DNA of 64,000 bases from Sipunculus nudus (Eukaryota > Annelida > Sipuncula > Golfingiida > Sipunculidae). The notes beneath the pieces are model-generated. The model did not search any database. It had not been told where the DNA came from and was given only the letters and a program-made list of their open reading frames with translations. The translations under genes were made by a program, and so were the position numbers. The stretch is from NCBI GenBank assembly GCA_026874595.1, contig CM049320.1:12580488-12644487 (forward strand). Direction: 5' to 3'. This document shows positions 12,220 to 24,535 of this stretch, one piece after another (position 1 is the first letter of the stretch; each line of letters begins with the position of its first letter).

Positions 12220-14700
12220 AGGACACATCTTTAAAAATGGTGGCCTATTCTTAAAGGGTGGGGGGGGAAATGTCTGGTTAAAAGGTGAGACAATTGCAGA
12301 GCGTACTTCCAAACTTTTCTATACTTATGTTGATAACATTAAGCCCCATATCATAACTGAACTAACAAAAGGACTTGCCTACATGTCTTAAAATGCAGGT
12401 TGCACGGTAATGGTGACTATGTTCCTTGAACGGTGGACAGAATATTTTTTCAAGTTTCAGAGACTATGAAACTGGAGGTTGAATGTCACTGAAAAAAAGT
12501 AAGAGAATATTGCCTGTCAATGCCATATCTATAGTGATGAAACAAAGCCCCCTGAGGGATATGTTCATACTGTGTAAATCTTTTGTGTGTCATCATCAAA
12601 AGATGTTTGATTTATAAAAGTAAATGGCATAATGTCCACTGCAAGGAACAGAGCTATGATACAAGTTCGAAATGGGTGTTAACAAAAAAAAGTCATTTCA
12701 GATTTAAACACCAGGTGGTGTTTGTTAGCATGTATGGTATTATCTTAAATAATAATTATTATGTAAAAAATTACCATGTTTTAGTATTCTTCTTGTTCCC
12801 TATCAAGAAAGCTGGAGAAATAAAAAAAATACAATCCAGTTTGTTGATCCATTTAAAAAAATTGTATCCTCAGGAATCCAATTTTCACTGGGGCAGACCT
12901 AGTGTCAGCTTTACTGAGAGCAGGGATGCTTGTACTGTCCACTGGTGATTGAAAGTGCACAAGAAGAAAAATGGTGTCATGATTTGTTATAGGAAATCAT
13001 GATCATGTGATTAAGGAGGAGCTAGCCTTTGACCTGCAGAGTATCAAAAACATGAGCTCTGACAGGTCACTTGAAGGATTTTTATGGCTATGAAAGTGTT
13101 CAGAAGTAACCATCTTCTTATGTATATGAAAAAAAATTGTTTCTGCTCCCAAAAGATCTGATCTTTTTAATGCCCTTGTAGGAAGCACAAACCACATCAT
13201 CTACCAAAATATATTTCTACAACAATAACTTTTCTTTAAAGTTATATGCAGCAGAAACTTGTCTTTAAAGTCATATGCTGTCCATCATTCATTTATGGTG
13301 AAAAGACAGCAAGATGAAGCCATAGATCTGTGCTTAACCAGCATGGTACAGTTTACATGTTATGAAATTTGCTTGTTATTATGGTTTGATAAGACCCTAT
13401 GGGGTCAAGAATCTGTAGGTCAATGTGTAATTGTATATTCAATGCAGAGCACATGTCAATCCATTGGTCTGTTTGTCCAAAGTTTTATTATTTTTTTTCA
13501 GAAAATAAGCCCACTTATTTTTGCTCCACTTGTTTATACTATTCTCCGAGTCAGTTTCAACTTCTAATTACTTTTCTATTTACTGCATATTGTTGATGGT
13601 AATTATCATTTTATGGACTTGTCTGTGTGTCTGAAATAAACCAATTGGTTTTATTTTATATTTGATTAACAAATTCTTTGTTATTGAATCAAATTCCAGA
13701 TCAGCCATGGTTTGGTTTTAATATCATTTGTTTACTTTGGAATAGATGTGTTCTAGCATCATAAGGTCCAGTTTGACATACCTGGTTAAAGGTGTTAGGA
13801 TTTGGTCAGTCAGTGTTCTATATTCTGAGGTCATGTCAGACATAAACAAAACAAGGAATGATGAGTTACTGATAATGAGGCATCCCGTGCTGCCTGCATT
13901 AATCAAAACGTCGCCACCCAGGATGTCTTCCCTGGTTACCACGGCTACCACCCACCAGTGTTTGTCGAGAGAAACGGTGTGTCAATAGACAAGCAACAGA
14001 AAAGATGTTTAAACACTCTAACAGCTGGTATCCTTTTGTGTAAAACACTGGTATGTTTGCCTAAAAAAACTCAAGTGAGCTAACAGTGAATACAAATGCC
14101 TTGAATATATATGGCACAGGAAATCAGGTTTTTCTTGTATGACAGTGTGGCTTCAGTGGGACAAGTAGCCATCAGTAGTGAAGGAGAAGAATTTGTGTAA
14201 AGCCAGGTTTTACAGAAAGACTTTTACAAATGACACCAAACACCATCTTTGGAAATTACACTAGACACCGATTTTATAAGGAGTGGTGTCATTTTCTCAA
14301 AGGATGGGTCACCGCTCGTGAAATAAGACTCGGTCATGCGTTATGGATGGAGGCTTAATGTCAGAAAAGCAGTTTGTTGAAGTAAATGAAGGCACTTGGG
14401 TGAGTGATATCCCTGGTGGCGCCACAGCATAGAAATGGTCCGTCTGAAGACTTGATAAAAACGACATTTCTAGTGTCCACGAAAGACATACTTCATGGCT
14501 CGGATGTCGGTAGCATCATTACCAGGCCAGCGATAAACGACTTTGTGAGGGGACTGTGACTTCATAAGCCAACTACAAAGTGGCGCGGGCCAAGACAATG
14601 AGGCTATAATCAGAGGTGTGTTTGTTGAGAAGGACGCATCCCCTTAGCGGCACAATGGCGGCTTGAGGATTTCACATTCACCGACCACTATCTGCAAGGT
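12220..14700. other. non-coding stretch
   Basis: No gene is recognised. Frames at 12583-12948 and 13259-13567 lack motifs and have AT-rich random-like composition. From about 14270 the sequence becomes less AT-rich and more CpG-containing, which could mark regulatory DNA. Confidence 0.35.
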
Positions 14701-14767
14701 GCAGGGGAGTACTGAAAAGACTGGTAGAAAATTGACAAAGTCGTTAAGGTGACAGCCTGGCGGAATC

Positions 14768-14785
14768 TGTCAACTTAAGTTGACA
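14768..14785. repeat. perfect 18-bp palindrome
   Basis: TGTCAACTTAAGTTGACA is fully self-complementary, with a TTGACA half-site on each strand. Two further CTTAAG-centred sites lie within about 180 bp, including the 10-bp palindrome GACTTAAGTC near 14893. Confidence 0.9.
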
Positions 14786-15185
14786 CGTATCAGTATTTGC
14801 CGTATTCCTCCCAGGACCTGTGAGCAGTCTATATGGGCTTTTGATGGCAGGCTGGAACCAGGGATTTCTGGGATACCCCCAGGTGTCCAGACGACTTAAG
14901 TCAGCCCATACTTCAATGCTTTTACCTAACCTTGAGATGAAATGACTTAAGAGTTCTTTCCCAAACAAATAAAGTTTAAGTACTTAATCTTTGTGTTTTT
15001 GTGAACAAAACCCTGAAATGCCACTTTGTTTCATGTTAGGTCTTACTGAATCTAAAATAAAAGGTTCTTATAAAATATTATTGAAGATGATTATACTATC
15101 AGAAGAATGTTTGATGTGGTAAATTAACTATTATTATAGTTCCATCTGCAGGTTGAAAGAAAGACCTTTTCCTCAACAGGAAGTT

Positions 15186-15680
15186 CAGAATAATTACAGA
15201 ATAATGGATCAGTAGATTAAAAGAGTCTGAGAAACAGATCAGAGAGATGTCAAATGTTTGCCATAGAGACAGATCAGTAGATTGACAGAGAGACAGATCA
15301 GTAGATTGACAGAGAGACAGATCAATAGATTGTCTGGCAGAGAGACAGATCAGTAGTTTGACATATATACAGATCAGTAGGTTGACAGTGACACAGAGAC
15401 AGGTTGGTTGACAGTGGGAGAGATCAAAGTTTGACAGAGCTACAGATCAATATGTTGACAGAGGCACCGATGCAGTAGTTTGACATTGAGACATGTCAGT
15501 AGATTGACAAACACTCAGATCAGTATATTGACAGAGAGACAGATCAGTATATTGATAGAGAGACAGATCAGTATATTGACAGAGCGACAACTCAGTATAT
15601 TGAGAGAGAGAGACAGCTCAGTAAAGATAAACAGAGGCAGATCATTAGATTAGCAGATAGACAGATCAGCAAAGATTACA
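15186..15680 (+). repeat. degenerate minisatellite, units of about 24 bp
   Basis: About 18-20 imperfect units of GAGACAGATCAGTA followed by GATTGACA run through the interval, with length and base changes. TTGACA occurs about eleven times. It is low complexity and non-coding. Confidence 0.85.
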
Positions 15681-16263
15681 TTAAGATACTTCAGGTCATA
15701 AAAATGACACAAGACAGCCAAATCTGCTTATTGATCAACTCATTGTAATGTTAGTAAGATAGGTCTGCATTCACAGTGAAACAGACCAGTATCTGATAGT
15801 GAAACATCATTATCAAGATCAGAGGCAGAGCAAAACAGCAGACATAGGGACAAACATATCTCAAAAACACTGTACATAGAAAAAGAACTGAATGTTAGGT
15901 TACATCCATAGTTTTACAAAATAAGTCTGTTTTAGAGGAATAACTTCAAAGAGACAATTAAGAACATATTGTATGTTTGCTCAGTATAGGCATACAAGTT
16001 ATAACACTTGAGTGTTATGTCACAGAGTGGCTTCTCCAGACACTGAGACAGGGACATCATGAACCGTAATTAATGATGTGGTCCGTGGCCAGAAACCACA
16101 GTACTTGGAGTGAGCTAGACTTGTTTCCTATCATAACCTCATCTCATATACCTGGTCAACCACAATATCAAACCAACATACCTTAAACAAACACAGGCTT
16201 ATTGTTTGTTTTTCACCTTTATTAGAATAAAAGAATTAAATATTGGAAAAAAATGGTTTGAAC
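15681..16263. other. AT-rich non-coding stretch
   Basis: No gene, RNA or clear repeat is recognised here. Confidence 0.35.
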
Positions 16264-16395
16264 CAGGGGTGCCAACACTGGGGATGGGGGTTGATGGGTA
16301 ACGGGGGTATATATTCCCCCCACTGTTTTAGCAAGGGGGGATGGTCAATGTAACAATCCCCCTGCCATTCAGAGAACAATATATAAGTGATCCTA
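16264..16395 (+). mobile_element. hAT-like MITE family 1, 5' fragment
   Basis: It starts CAGGGGTG and runs through G-rich sequence to GGTATATATTCCCCCC and then TCAATGTAACAATCCCCCTG. The same landmarks in the same order occur at 34371 (+) and at 59488-59982 (minus). Similarity fades after about 16390, so only the 5' end survives. Confidence 0.6.
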
Positions 16396-17681
16396 GTACA
16401 GTGAGACTGTTAACATATATTAACCCTCGTTTATGATTGTGCTTGGTTTTCTGGTTCTTGCAGATATGGCCTCAGTATACAATACATTAAGACATGAAAA
16501 TTAATTTTCTGAATTTTACATATCCAAATTTGAAATACAAAGATCCTATTGTTTTATTTTATTTTTAGATTATAAAACAATCATATTTTTATGTCAGGTT
16601 TTTTTCATACTTCTTTTCCCTGGAGCTGTATGGATAATCAAAATTGTACTGTAGCTTTCACAAAGTGGATAGATTCTCCATTAAGACCTGGTCACCAGAG
16701 ACACTGCAATAGACAGGTCCTGTAATTGCTAATTCACAGATCATTGAGCCAGTAAATCCAGCTGTCAATCAAGTTGATATACCCACGGGTCACATAGTGT
16801 CTTGGGCTTTATGAGTTAGTCGCCGCTATATCCAGTTAGAATTACACAAGGGGCTCCTTTACCACCACGACACAGCAAGTGGGAACTTTACAGTAAACAA
16901 GTTAAGTGAAACGTCGGAGGAAAGCATTTTAGTCTTGAAGGGCAGCAGCCATAACTCTAGTGTTTGGGGCTGTAAAGTGGTTTCTCCAAAATATGGCGGC
17001 GTGCAAAACTGCTTGATCTTTGAAGTTTAAAGTGGTATATATTATCCTTCATGTAAATGAATACATCATGAGTTATGACAGAAGAGATGACATTTCATAA
17101 AATTGTGATTCAGTCTATAAATAAAAATATCACTTTGCGTTGAAATAAAATGGCTGTTCACTTCCATGTTTCTCTTTTGACTTAAAAATGTTACAAGCAT
17201 GAACCAGAATGACTGACAGAGCTATGTCATCATGCAGGGCCCTAAAATCAATTTGATTTATAGATATTAGCTTCTCCCTTGTTCATTACAATGAACTTGA
17301 AGGCCTGATGAATATGACAGACGCAGCTTTTATATAATGAAGAATGACTCAACTATAACATGATGCCTAACATAGATTCCAGTTTTGTTAAATATTGGTG
17401 CTCTAGAGCATATGAAGATTTTGTGATTTCAGAATCTTTTGAGTTTGAGAAAACGTAAAGGTACAGAGGTCCTGAGACCCTGATTCGCAGGGAAAAACTG
17501 CTTCCTGCCTTATTACACAATCATAGCAGCTAAAAGTTGCTGCTGCAATAGCCCCTTCATAAAAAACAATATGAGATATCTCTAGATATATCAAGATATG
17601 AGGGAAATAACCCCCCTTAGGACACATTTTGAATCATGCGAGACAGTTCAAGATCAAAAACATGTATATCCCTGGCATTAC
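16396..17681. other. non-coding stretch
   Basis: No exon is supported. AATATGGCGGC at 16990-17000 is a full match to the YY1 consensus AANATGGCGGC, within a slightly less AT-rich island (about 16780-17010). Confidence 0.35.
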
Positions 17682-17873
17682 CAGAAGTAGATCTAGGAAG
17701 GGGGGGGGGGGGGTCCAACCCAAGAGGACTTATAAAGAACCTTAAAAGAAAGGTCCCCAAAAAAGGTCCAGAAAAGGGGGCTCCATGGTGCAAAATTTTG
17801 TCTGAAACCCTTATAAAAAGGTTGCTTTGGATGAAAAAGGGGAGGCTTGATCCCTCCCCTGGATCCGCTTCTG
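17682..17873. mobile_element. hAT-like MITE family 2, 192 bp
   Basis: The terminal inverted repeats are CAGAAGTAGATCTAGG at 17682-17697 and CCTGGATCCGCTTCTG at 17858-17873, matching at 13 of 16 positions. The form resembles common hAT termini (CAGNNGCGGATCCAGG). An inner G14 run is near 17700. The flanking 8-mers agree only partly, so target duplication is not proven. Frames crossing it are not genes. Confidence 0.65.
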
Positions 17874-17959
17874 GTTACCACAGAGGAGTTCCATGACAAA
17901 GTTCCAGTGTGACATCCATCTTTTATCATATATAGATCATGCACATGAACAATGATGTA

Positions 17960-18124
17960 CAGTAAAATCTCGAAATTACAACAACCAATGGGACCTCAGT
18001 ATTGTGGTCACATTTTCGAGGTGGTCATCTAAGCTAGGTCTGATATAAAGAACAAAAAAAGTTCTGGGACAGTGAAAGATAGTCTTTAATAGCATTTATG
18101 GTCATTATAAGCAAGGTTTTACTG
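17960..18124. mobile_element. pogo/Tigger-like MITE, 165 bp
   Basis: The ends are inverted: CAGTAAAATCTCG at the left and, read from the right, CAGTAAAACCTTGC. Both are flanked by TA (17958-17959 and 18125-18126), the Tc1/mariner target duplication. CAGTAAAACCTY is the style of pogo/Tigger termini. There is no transposase. It lies 86 bp from the preceding hAT-like element. Confidence 0.7.
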
Positions 18125-18126
18125 TA

Positions 18127-19477
18127 TATGAGTTCTGTATTTTTGCATTCTTTTATCATATAATCATCAGTGAGGACTCTGCAAATAGCAATGGCATGTC
18201 TGATAGATGACATTAGTGGAATGAAGAAGTTACTACTAGTGAAATAACTATTGAAAAAGTTATATTACAGCACAGGCAAGCTAGGGGTCAGCTGCAATAA
18301 GTCATACGAGAAAAAGAATATCATTCATATCTATGCCACATTACAGAAACTGATATTGTAAAAATAACAATTGTTATAATCAACTTGAAGATGCTGAACA
18401 TTATTTTCTAAAATATCTGAAATACTGTGCTGAAAGGCAGGAGATGCTGAAATACCTTTCTTAGGAAGACTCAACTTGAACAGTAACACAGACTTAATAA
18501 ATCTAATATTAAAAGGACACTTTCATCTAATGTTTGAAAGAAAATGAACTTATTTTTTGTTGTACATACTTTTATTAGTGATACACATAGGTTTCCATAG
18601 ACAAAAAAAATGTTGTAAATCATGTAATATGAAGGTACATTGACAATGACTTTATACTTATTCATCTAGAGATTTTCATTTTATATATTTTATTACACAG
18701 CTTACATCACTTGCAGTAATACTTTTATATACATATTGTTACTCTATTAATGAACTAGTGCACACCCTAACAAATGCCTTGTGTGCTAGGGGATGCACAT
18801 AAAAGATGTGAATAAAAAAAGTGGTAGTAAGGTGAAATGTACCATGTTATTCCTGTATGTATGAGTGAGAAACATATGCTGTTTGTAATTACAAACCACA
18901 GGATAATTCCCACACAAAGTAAGAGTGACTGCTTGAAAGAACATTTCACCAAGATGAAAACTACAATGGAAATCAGATATTGTCAATTTCACTTTACGGA
19001 TGAGATTTCCTTTTCAATAGAGTATGATGTTGGTTTCAGTGGGCACCATATGTATTACTTCAGTACGGATCTATACCTTGTAAAATTGTCAGTAATGGGG
19101 CCTTCTTACCCCCCCAAGGCATTATTACGTAAAGATTGACCGAGTTCCAACAGTGTTAAATTCTTACCACTCCTCTCATGGGGCACATTCAAGTGACATT
19201 CACCATGACTTGGTAGACATATTGATAATATATGAGATGCAAACTGCCCAACCAGACATAGTTTGGGACAACGGGACGGTTCCAGTGGCGTCAGAGAAGA
19301 CATGAACTCGTAAGATTTTGTCTACGTTCCCCAAACTAGTACTCCAAAATCCGGGGTTGTGATTGTGAAGCACTAATAACATTATGGCTAGAAAGGCTTT
19401 CTGCATAAGGCGCCGAGAGTCTCTGGTGAAATGATGAAATGTATCTTTAACCAGTAGAATAGTTGTGCTGTTTGTGA
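18127..19477. other. non-coding stretch
   Basis: No gene is recognised. The part from about 19140 to 19440 is less AT-rich and single-copy-looking, a possible conserved element. Confidence 0.35.
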
Positions 19478-19533
19478 TGAGAGAGAAAGAGAGAGAGAGC
19501 AAAAGAGGGGGGGGGGGGGGAAAGAGAGAGAGT
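19478..19533 (+). repeat. (GA)n with a G13 run
   Basis: GAGAGA-rich purine tract interrupted by a run of about 13 G near 19508. Confidence 0.9.
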
Positions 19534-21471
19534 GTATAAATATAAAGGGGCATTTCAAAGTTTGCTCCAAATGTGGGTCTTTTACTGAATTGTTTAAGAA
19601 AATATTTGATCCTGAATTCATTGATTTAACTGTAACTTTAATTTCATCACTATAATGAATAGGAATTTGGACAGAAAGATAGTGACAGTTGGAACAACCG
19701 AAATACATGACATATGTCACATGAATATGGTACAGTTCTTTGCAAACACAACCATCAAGACCACATATATCATAATTTGAAATTTCCTATATGATATGCA
19801 GCTGTTTTAGTTTCTTCTAGTTATCTTTTATCCAAAAACACAATACCATTCCCAAATAAATCTCTTCCTGCAAGAGAAACTCTACACAATTTTGATAGAA
19901 ATTTATAAAAAGAACAAATTTGGGAAATTCTTCACAGAGTCAAATCATCTTGTTATCCTCCATTTTTTCACTGTTTAGTACCTTTTGCCCATCTTAGCAA
20001 CAATTACATCTGCTTATGTTCTACTGTAACAGTAATATATCTCTCTAACATAAAGGGACTTAAAAATGTGTTTACAAAGTTATATAACATTTGGAAAAAG
20101 TGTTCTGAGCCCCTGAAGAAGAATGTCTCTATTCTAAAAACAGTATAGGATTTTCTTCTGAACTTCAGCAGGATGTGTTGAGAGATGTATACAGTATAGT
20201 TGATTGAGAGTCCTTCTAAAACTTCCTAGTAAAACAGTTTGCTGACATTATGATCCTCGCCACGCAGGTTTTTATTGAAGTGGATAAAAGTGCTTTTGTC
20301 AGCTACAGTGCCAACATGGATATTTTATTTGTCAGGATTTCCCAGACACCAGAGTGTTAAGTGGCTGTCTGACAGTCCTTTCATAAGCGATGAAAGTTTT
20401 ATTTTATCAAATGGCTGCAGCAGTAGTAAAAGTTACAGTAGTCTGTATAAAACAAGCTTCAATGTTCATATTATTGAGTTTTGGTCATACAATACTGTGT
20501 TTTTATCTGGAATTCTGCTGGCCATGTTTTATGACAAGATTATACAACAGGTTGCTGGATCAGGAGGAGCGGAGAATTCAGGGGAGCAGTGATGAAATCA
20601 TTGCAAGAAGGCTCTTCGGAAGTCACCATCAGCTGACAAATCTGTGTCGGGTCAGTTTTGTCACCTTGCGGTAGTCCATTTTCTCAGATTCTAATCAAGT
20701 GTGAATTTGCTGTGGCTCATGGTCAAATGTGAGCATGGGAAAGATTTAAACTGCCAGGGATCTTGACAGCCAAATCATTAGACCCGGGCAGTCATTGATT
20801 TTATGTCCACTTTCCTCTCACTCTGTTGGCAGTATTTATCCTACAAATCCTGGATTAACGGCTTCAAAGAATTGCGTAGAGAAACAATATTGGATTTTAT
20901 GAGGTGCTGCCCAGGAAGACCGTATGTCTTCTGTTTGTAATGTAGATGCGGGAATTTTTCGTAACGGGATAGCTTTCCATCAGCACTCTGGGTCTGCTTT
21001 TTTTTGTTCTTGCCATCAGATGACAGTAAGCTCTCTCGGCCTTCTATGTCTGTGAGTAGACATTGAATGAGAAGGCCTGGGGAGGTCTCAAATGGATTCA
21101 TCCCAAACTTTCCACATGTATCTGCTTGAAACTCTTACATACTGCTGTTCGCAGTCTCTTCAGCACCTACTTGTTGTCAGGACATTTACACAAATGTACA
21201 AATGAAGCACTTTATATCCGTGGTTTCCTTGTCCCTTTCTCGTTTATTTTTCACGGGGATCTCCATAAATCTCCACTATAGCTTCATATGTCTGCATTCC
21301 CCTGCTTCTTCAGGCTTCATTTTTCCCATAGGACTCACTGCAGCTCCGTATATTAGCAGTTATTGACTACTTCCCATTCTTTCACCTGAATTATTCCTTA
21401 GCAAACTCAAGGTTCACTTTGAAGTGCAGATTTATTCTGTGATTTCTCTTATTTAGTTACCATGGCAGAGA
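19534..21471. other. non-coding stretch
   Basis: No gene is supported. Frames at 20275-20592 and 20390-20674 have no recognised domain. The part 20640-21070 has mixed composition and could be conserved regulatory DNA. Confidence 0.35.
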
Positions 21472-21814
21472 GTGTCTCTGTTGTCTCTCTTTTTCATCTC
21501 ATTCTGTCTCACACCTAGAGTTTCTGTGAATAATTTATGTAAGTCACACCGTACTTCTTTGTCTGTCTCCTACATTTGTTTCTGTGTATGTTTGTGTAAA
21601 TCACTGTCTTTCTTTGTCTGTCTTCTAGTTCTACATTTGGAAATTCGGTCTCCAACTCATCCTTCTAGGGCAGATAAAAGATTTGTATCTCAGTCTAGAG
21701 TTATCTGTTTTCTACACATTATTCTTTTTATTTCTCTCGCTCAGGTCTTTCTTTCATCGTGGGTACCTTTTGCTTCATTCTTAAGTCATACCAATCTTCT
21801 TCTCTATTCTTTTC
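21472..21814 (+). repeat. pyrimidine-rich flank of the minisatellite
   Basis: T/C-rich sequence with repeated TTTGTCTGTCT and CTTCTAG-like phrases. Its long open frame (152 codons, continuing into the array) is explained by low complexity. It may be an older, decayed part of the adjacent array. Confidence 0.55.
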
Positions 21815-24102
21815 ATGTGTCTGGCTTATCTTCTTTTATTGTTAATCATATCTGTTTTAGGTGTCTGGCTTATCTTCTTTTATTGTTAATCACATCTGTT
21901 TTAGGTGTCTGGCTTATCTTTTATTGTTAATCATATCTGTTTTAGGTGTCTGGCTTATCTTCTTTTATTGTTAATCATATCTGTTTTAGGTGTCTGGCTT
22001 ATCTTCTTTTATTGTTAATCACATCTGTTTTAGGTGTCTGGCTTATCTTCTTTTATTGTTAATCATATCTGTTTTAGGTGTCTGGCTTATCTTCTTTTAT
22101 TGTTAATCATATCTGTTTTAGGTGTCTGGCTTATCTTCTTTTATTGTTAATCATATCTGTTTTAGGTGTCTTGCTTATCTTCTTTTATTGTTAATCATAT
22201 CTGTTTTAGGTGTCTTACATATCCTCTCTAATTGTTAATCATATCTGTTTTAGGTGTCTGGCTTATCCTCTCTAATTGTTAATCATATCTGTTTTAGGTG
22301 TCTGGCTTATCTTCTCTGATTGTTAATCATATCTGTTTTAGGTGTCTGGCTTATCCTCTCTGATTGTTAATCATATCTGTTTTAGGTGTCTGGCTTATCT
22401 TCTCTGATTGCTAATCATATCTGTTTTAGGTGTCTGGCTTATCTTCTTTTATTGTTAATTATATCTGTTTTAGGTGTCTAGCTTATCTTCTCTGATTGTT
22501 AATCATATCTGTTTTAGGTGTCTGGCTTATCTTCTCTGATTGTTAATTATATCTGTTTTAGGTGTCTAGCTTATCTTCTCTAATTGTTAATCATATCTGT
22601 TTTAGGTGTCTGGCTTATCTTCTTTTATTGTTAATCATATCTGTTTTAGGTGTCTGGCTTATCTTCTTTTATTGTTAATCATATCTGTTTTAGGTGTCTG
22701 GCTTATCTTTTATTGTTAATCATATCTGTTTTAGGTGTCTCACATATCCTCTCTAATTGTTAATCATATCTGTTTTAGGTGTCTGGCTTATCCTCTCTAA
22801 TTGTTAATCATATCTGTTTTAGGTGTCTGGCTTATCTTCTTTTATTGTTAATCATATCTGTTTTAGGTGTCTGGATTATCTTCTTTTATTGTTAATCATA
22901 TCTGTTTTATGTGTCTTACATATCCTCTCTAATTGTTAATCATATCTGTTTTAGGTGTCTGGATTATCTTCTTTTATTGTTAATCATATCTGTTTTAGGT
23001 GTCTTACATATCCTCTCTAATTGTTAATCATATCTGTTTTAGGTGTCTGGCTTATCCTCTCTAATTGTTAATCATATCTGTTTTAGGTGTCTGGCTTATC
23101 TTCTCTGATTGTTAATCATATCTGTTTTAGGTGTCTGGCTTATCCTCTCATTGTTAATCATATCTGTTTTAGGTGTCTGGCTTATCTTCTCTGATTGTTA
23201 ATTATATCTGTTTTAGGTGTCTAGCTTATCTTCTCTAATTGTTAATCATATCTGTTTTAGGTGTCTGGCTTATCTTCTCTGATTGTTAATCATATCTGTT
23301 TTAGGTGTCTGGCTTATCTTCTCTGATTGTTAATCATATCTGTTTTAGGTGTCTGGATTATCTTCTTTTATTGTTAATCATATCTGTTTTAGGTGTCTTA
23401 CATATCCTCTCTAATTGTTAATCATATCTGTCTTAGGTGTCTGGATTATCTTCTTTTATTGTTAATCATATCTGTTTTAGGTGTCTTACATATCCTCTTT
23501 AATTGTTAATCATATCTGTTTTAGGTGTCTGGCTTATCCTCTCTAATTGTTAATCATATCTGTTATAGGTGTCTGGCTTATCTTCTCTGATTGTTAATCA
23601 TATCTGTTTTAGGTGTCTGGCTTATCCTCTCATTGTTAATCATATCTGTTTTAGGTGTCTGGCTTATCTTCTCTGATTGTTAATTATATCTGTTTTAGGT
23701 GTCTAGCTTATCTTCTCTAATTGTTAATCATATCTGTTTTAGGTGTCTGGCTTATCTTCTCTGATTGTTAATCATATCTGTTTTAGGTGTCTGGCTTATC
23801 TTCTCTGATTGTTAATCATATCTGTTTTAGGTGTCTGGCTCATCTTCTCTGATTGTTAATCATATCTGTTTTAGGTGTCTGGCTTATCTTCTCTGATTGT
23901 TAATCATATCTGTTTTAGGTGTCTGGCTTATCTTCTCTGATTGTTAATCATATCTGTTTTAGGTGTCTGGCTTATCTTCTCTGATTGTTAATCGTATCTG
24001 TTTTAGGTGTTTTACTTATCCTCACTAATTGTTAATCATATCTGTTTTAGGTGTCTTACTTATCTTCTTGGATTGTTAATCATATTTGTTTCATGTGTCT
24101 TC
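21815..24102 (+). repeat. 44-bp minisatellite, about 52 units
   Basis: The consensus unit is TTGTTAATCATATCTGTTTT followed by AGGTGTCTGGCTTATCTTCT and CTGA. Units are 42-44 bp. Variants change the 3' part (CTTCTTTTA, CCTCTCTAA, CTTCTCTGA), the GG/AG/TTACAT start and one AATTAT. Variant order repeats as a higher-order block of 11 units (482 bp): 22961-23442 and 23443 onward. Each unit carries an acceptor-like TGTTTTAG|G and, on the minus strand, AGATAAG. Confidence 0.97.
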
Positions 24103-24289
24103 CCCCTGTATCCCACGCCAGTGTGTTCTTTGTCTTGGCTATTATTCTTAATTCTTAAGTCCTTCCACATACCTTTTGTCTTATTCATTAATTTATTCCT
24201 TCACTGCTTCAGCCATTTTCTTTACTGCATGTTAATCTCTGTCCTTCTTAGTCTCAAAATCCTGTATAATATCATATAAAAAGTATGTA
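24103..24289. other. pyrimidine-leaning non-coding DNA
   Basis: Sequence like that before the array, consistent with shared low-complexity origin. No gene is seen. Confidence 0.35.
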
Positions 24290-24535
24290 AGTGTTGGTAC
24301 AGATTACCTTATGTCTCTCTTTATTTATTTTCATTTTCTTTCTATTTCTCTTCTCTCTGTCACAGCATCTCTGCTTGTTTCTGTTTCTCTCCATTTCCCT
24401 CTCTCTGTTTATTTGCCTGTCTGTCAGTTTGTCTCTTTTTCTCTCTCTCTTTCTCTCTGTCTGTCTCTCTCTCCATTGAAAGAGAATTTCGGTCTCCCAC
24501 ACACATACACACAAACACACACAAACATACAAGTT
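24290..24535 (+). repeat. polypyrimidine tract followed by (CA)n
   Basis: T/C-rich run with CTCTCTCT and CTGTCTGTCT stretches to about 24475, then a CACACA-rich stretch at about 24499-24530. Overlapping frames on both strands are artefacts of composition. Confidence 0.8.

Noticed and set aside
17290-17330. Hammerhead ribozyme from CTGATGA
   Set aside because: The required GAAA partner and three flanking helices were not found here or at the other CTGATG sites checked.
17636-17896. Gly/Pro-rich frames on both strands
   Set aside because: They coincide with the hAT-like MITE and its G14 run.
21472-21930. 152-codon Ser/Leu/Phe-rich frame
   Set aside because: It is translation of a polypyrimidine tract and the start of the 44-bp minisatellite.
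21815-24102. CRISPR-like array
   Set aside because: Units are contiguous 44-bp tandem repeats with no unique spacers, in eukaryotic-type DNA with no cas genes.
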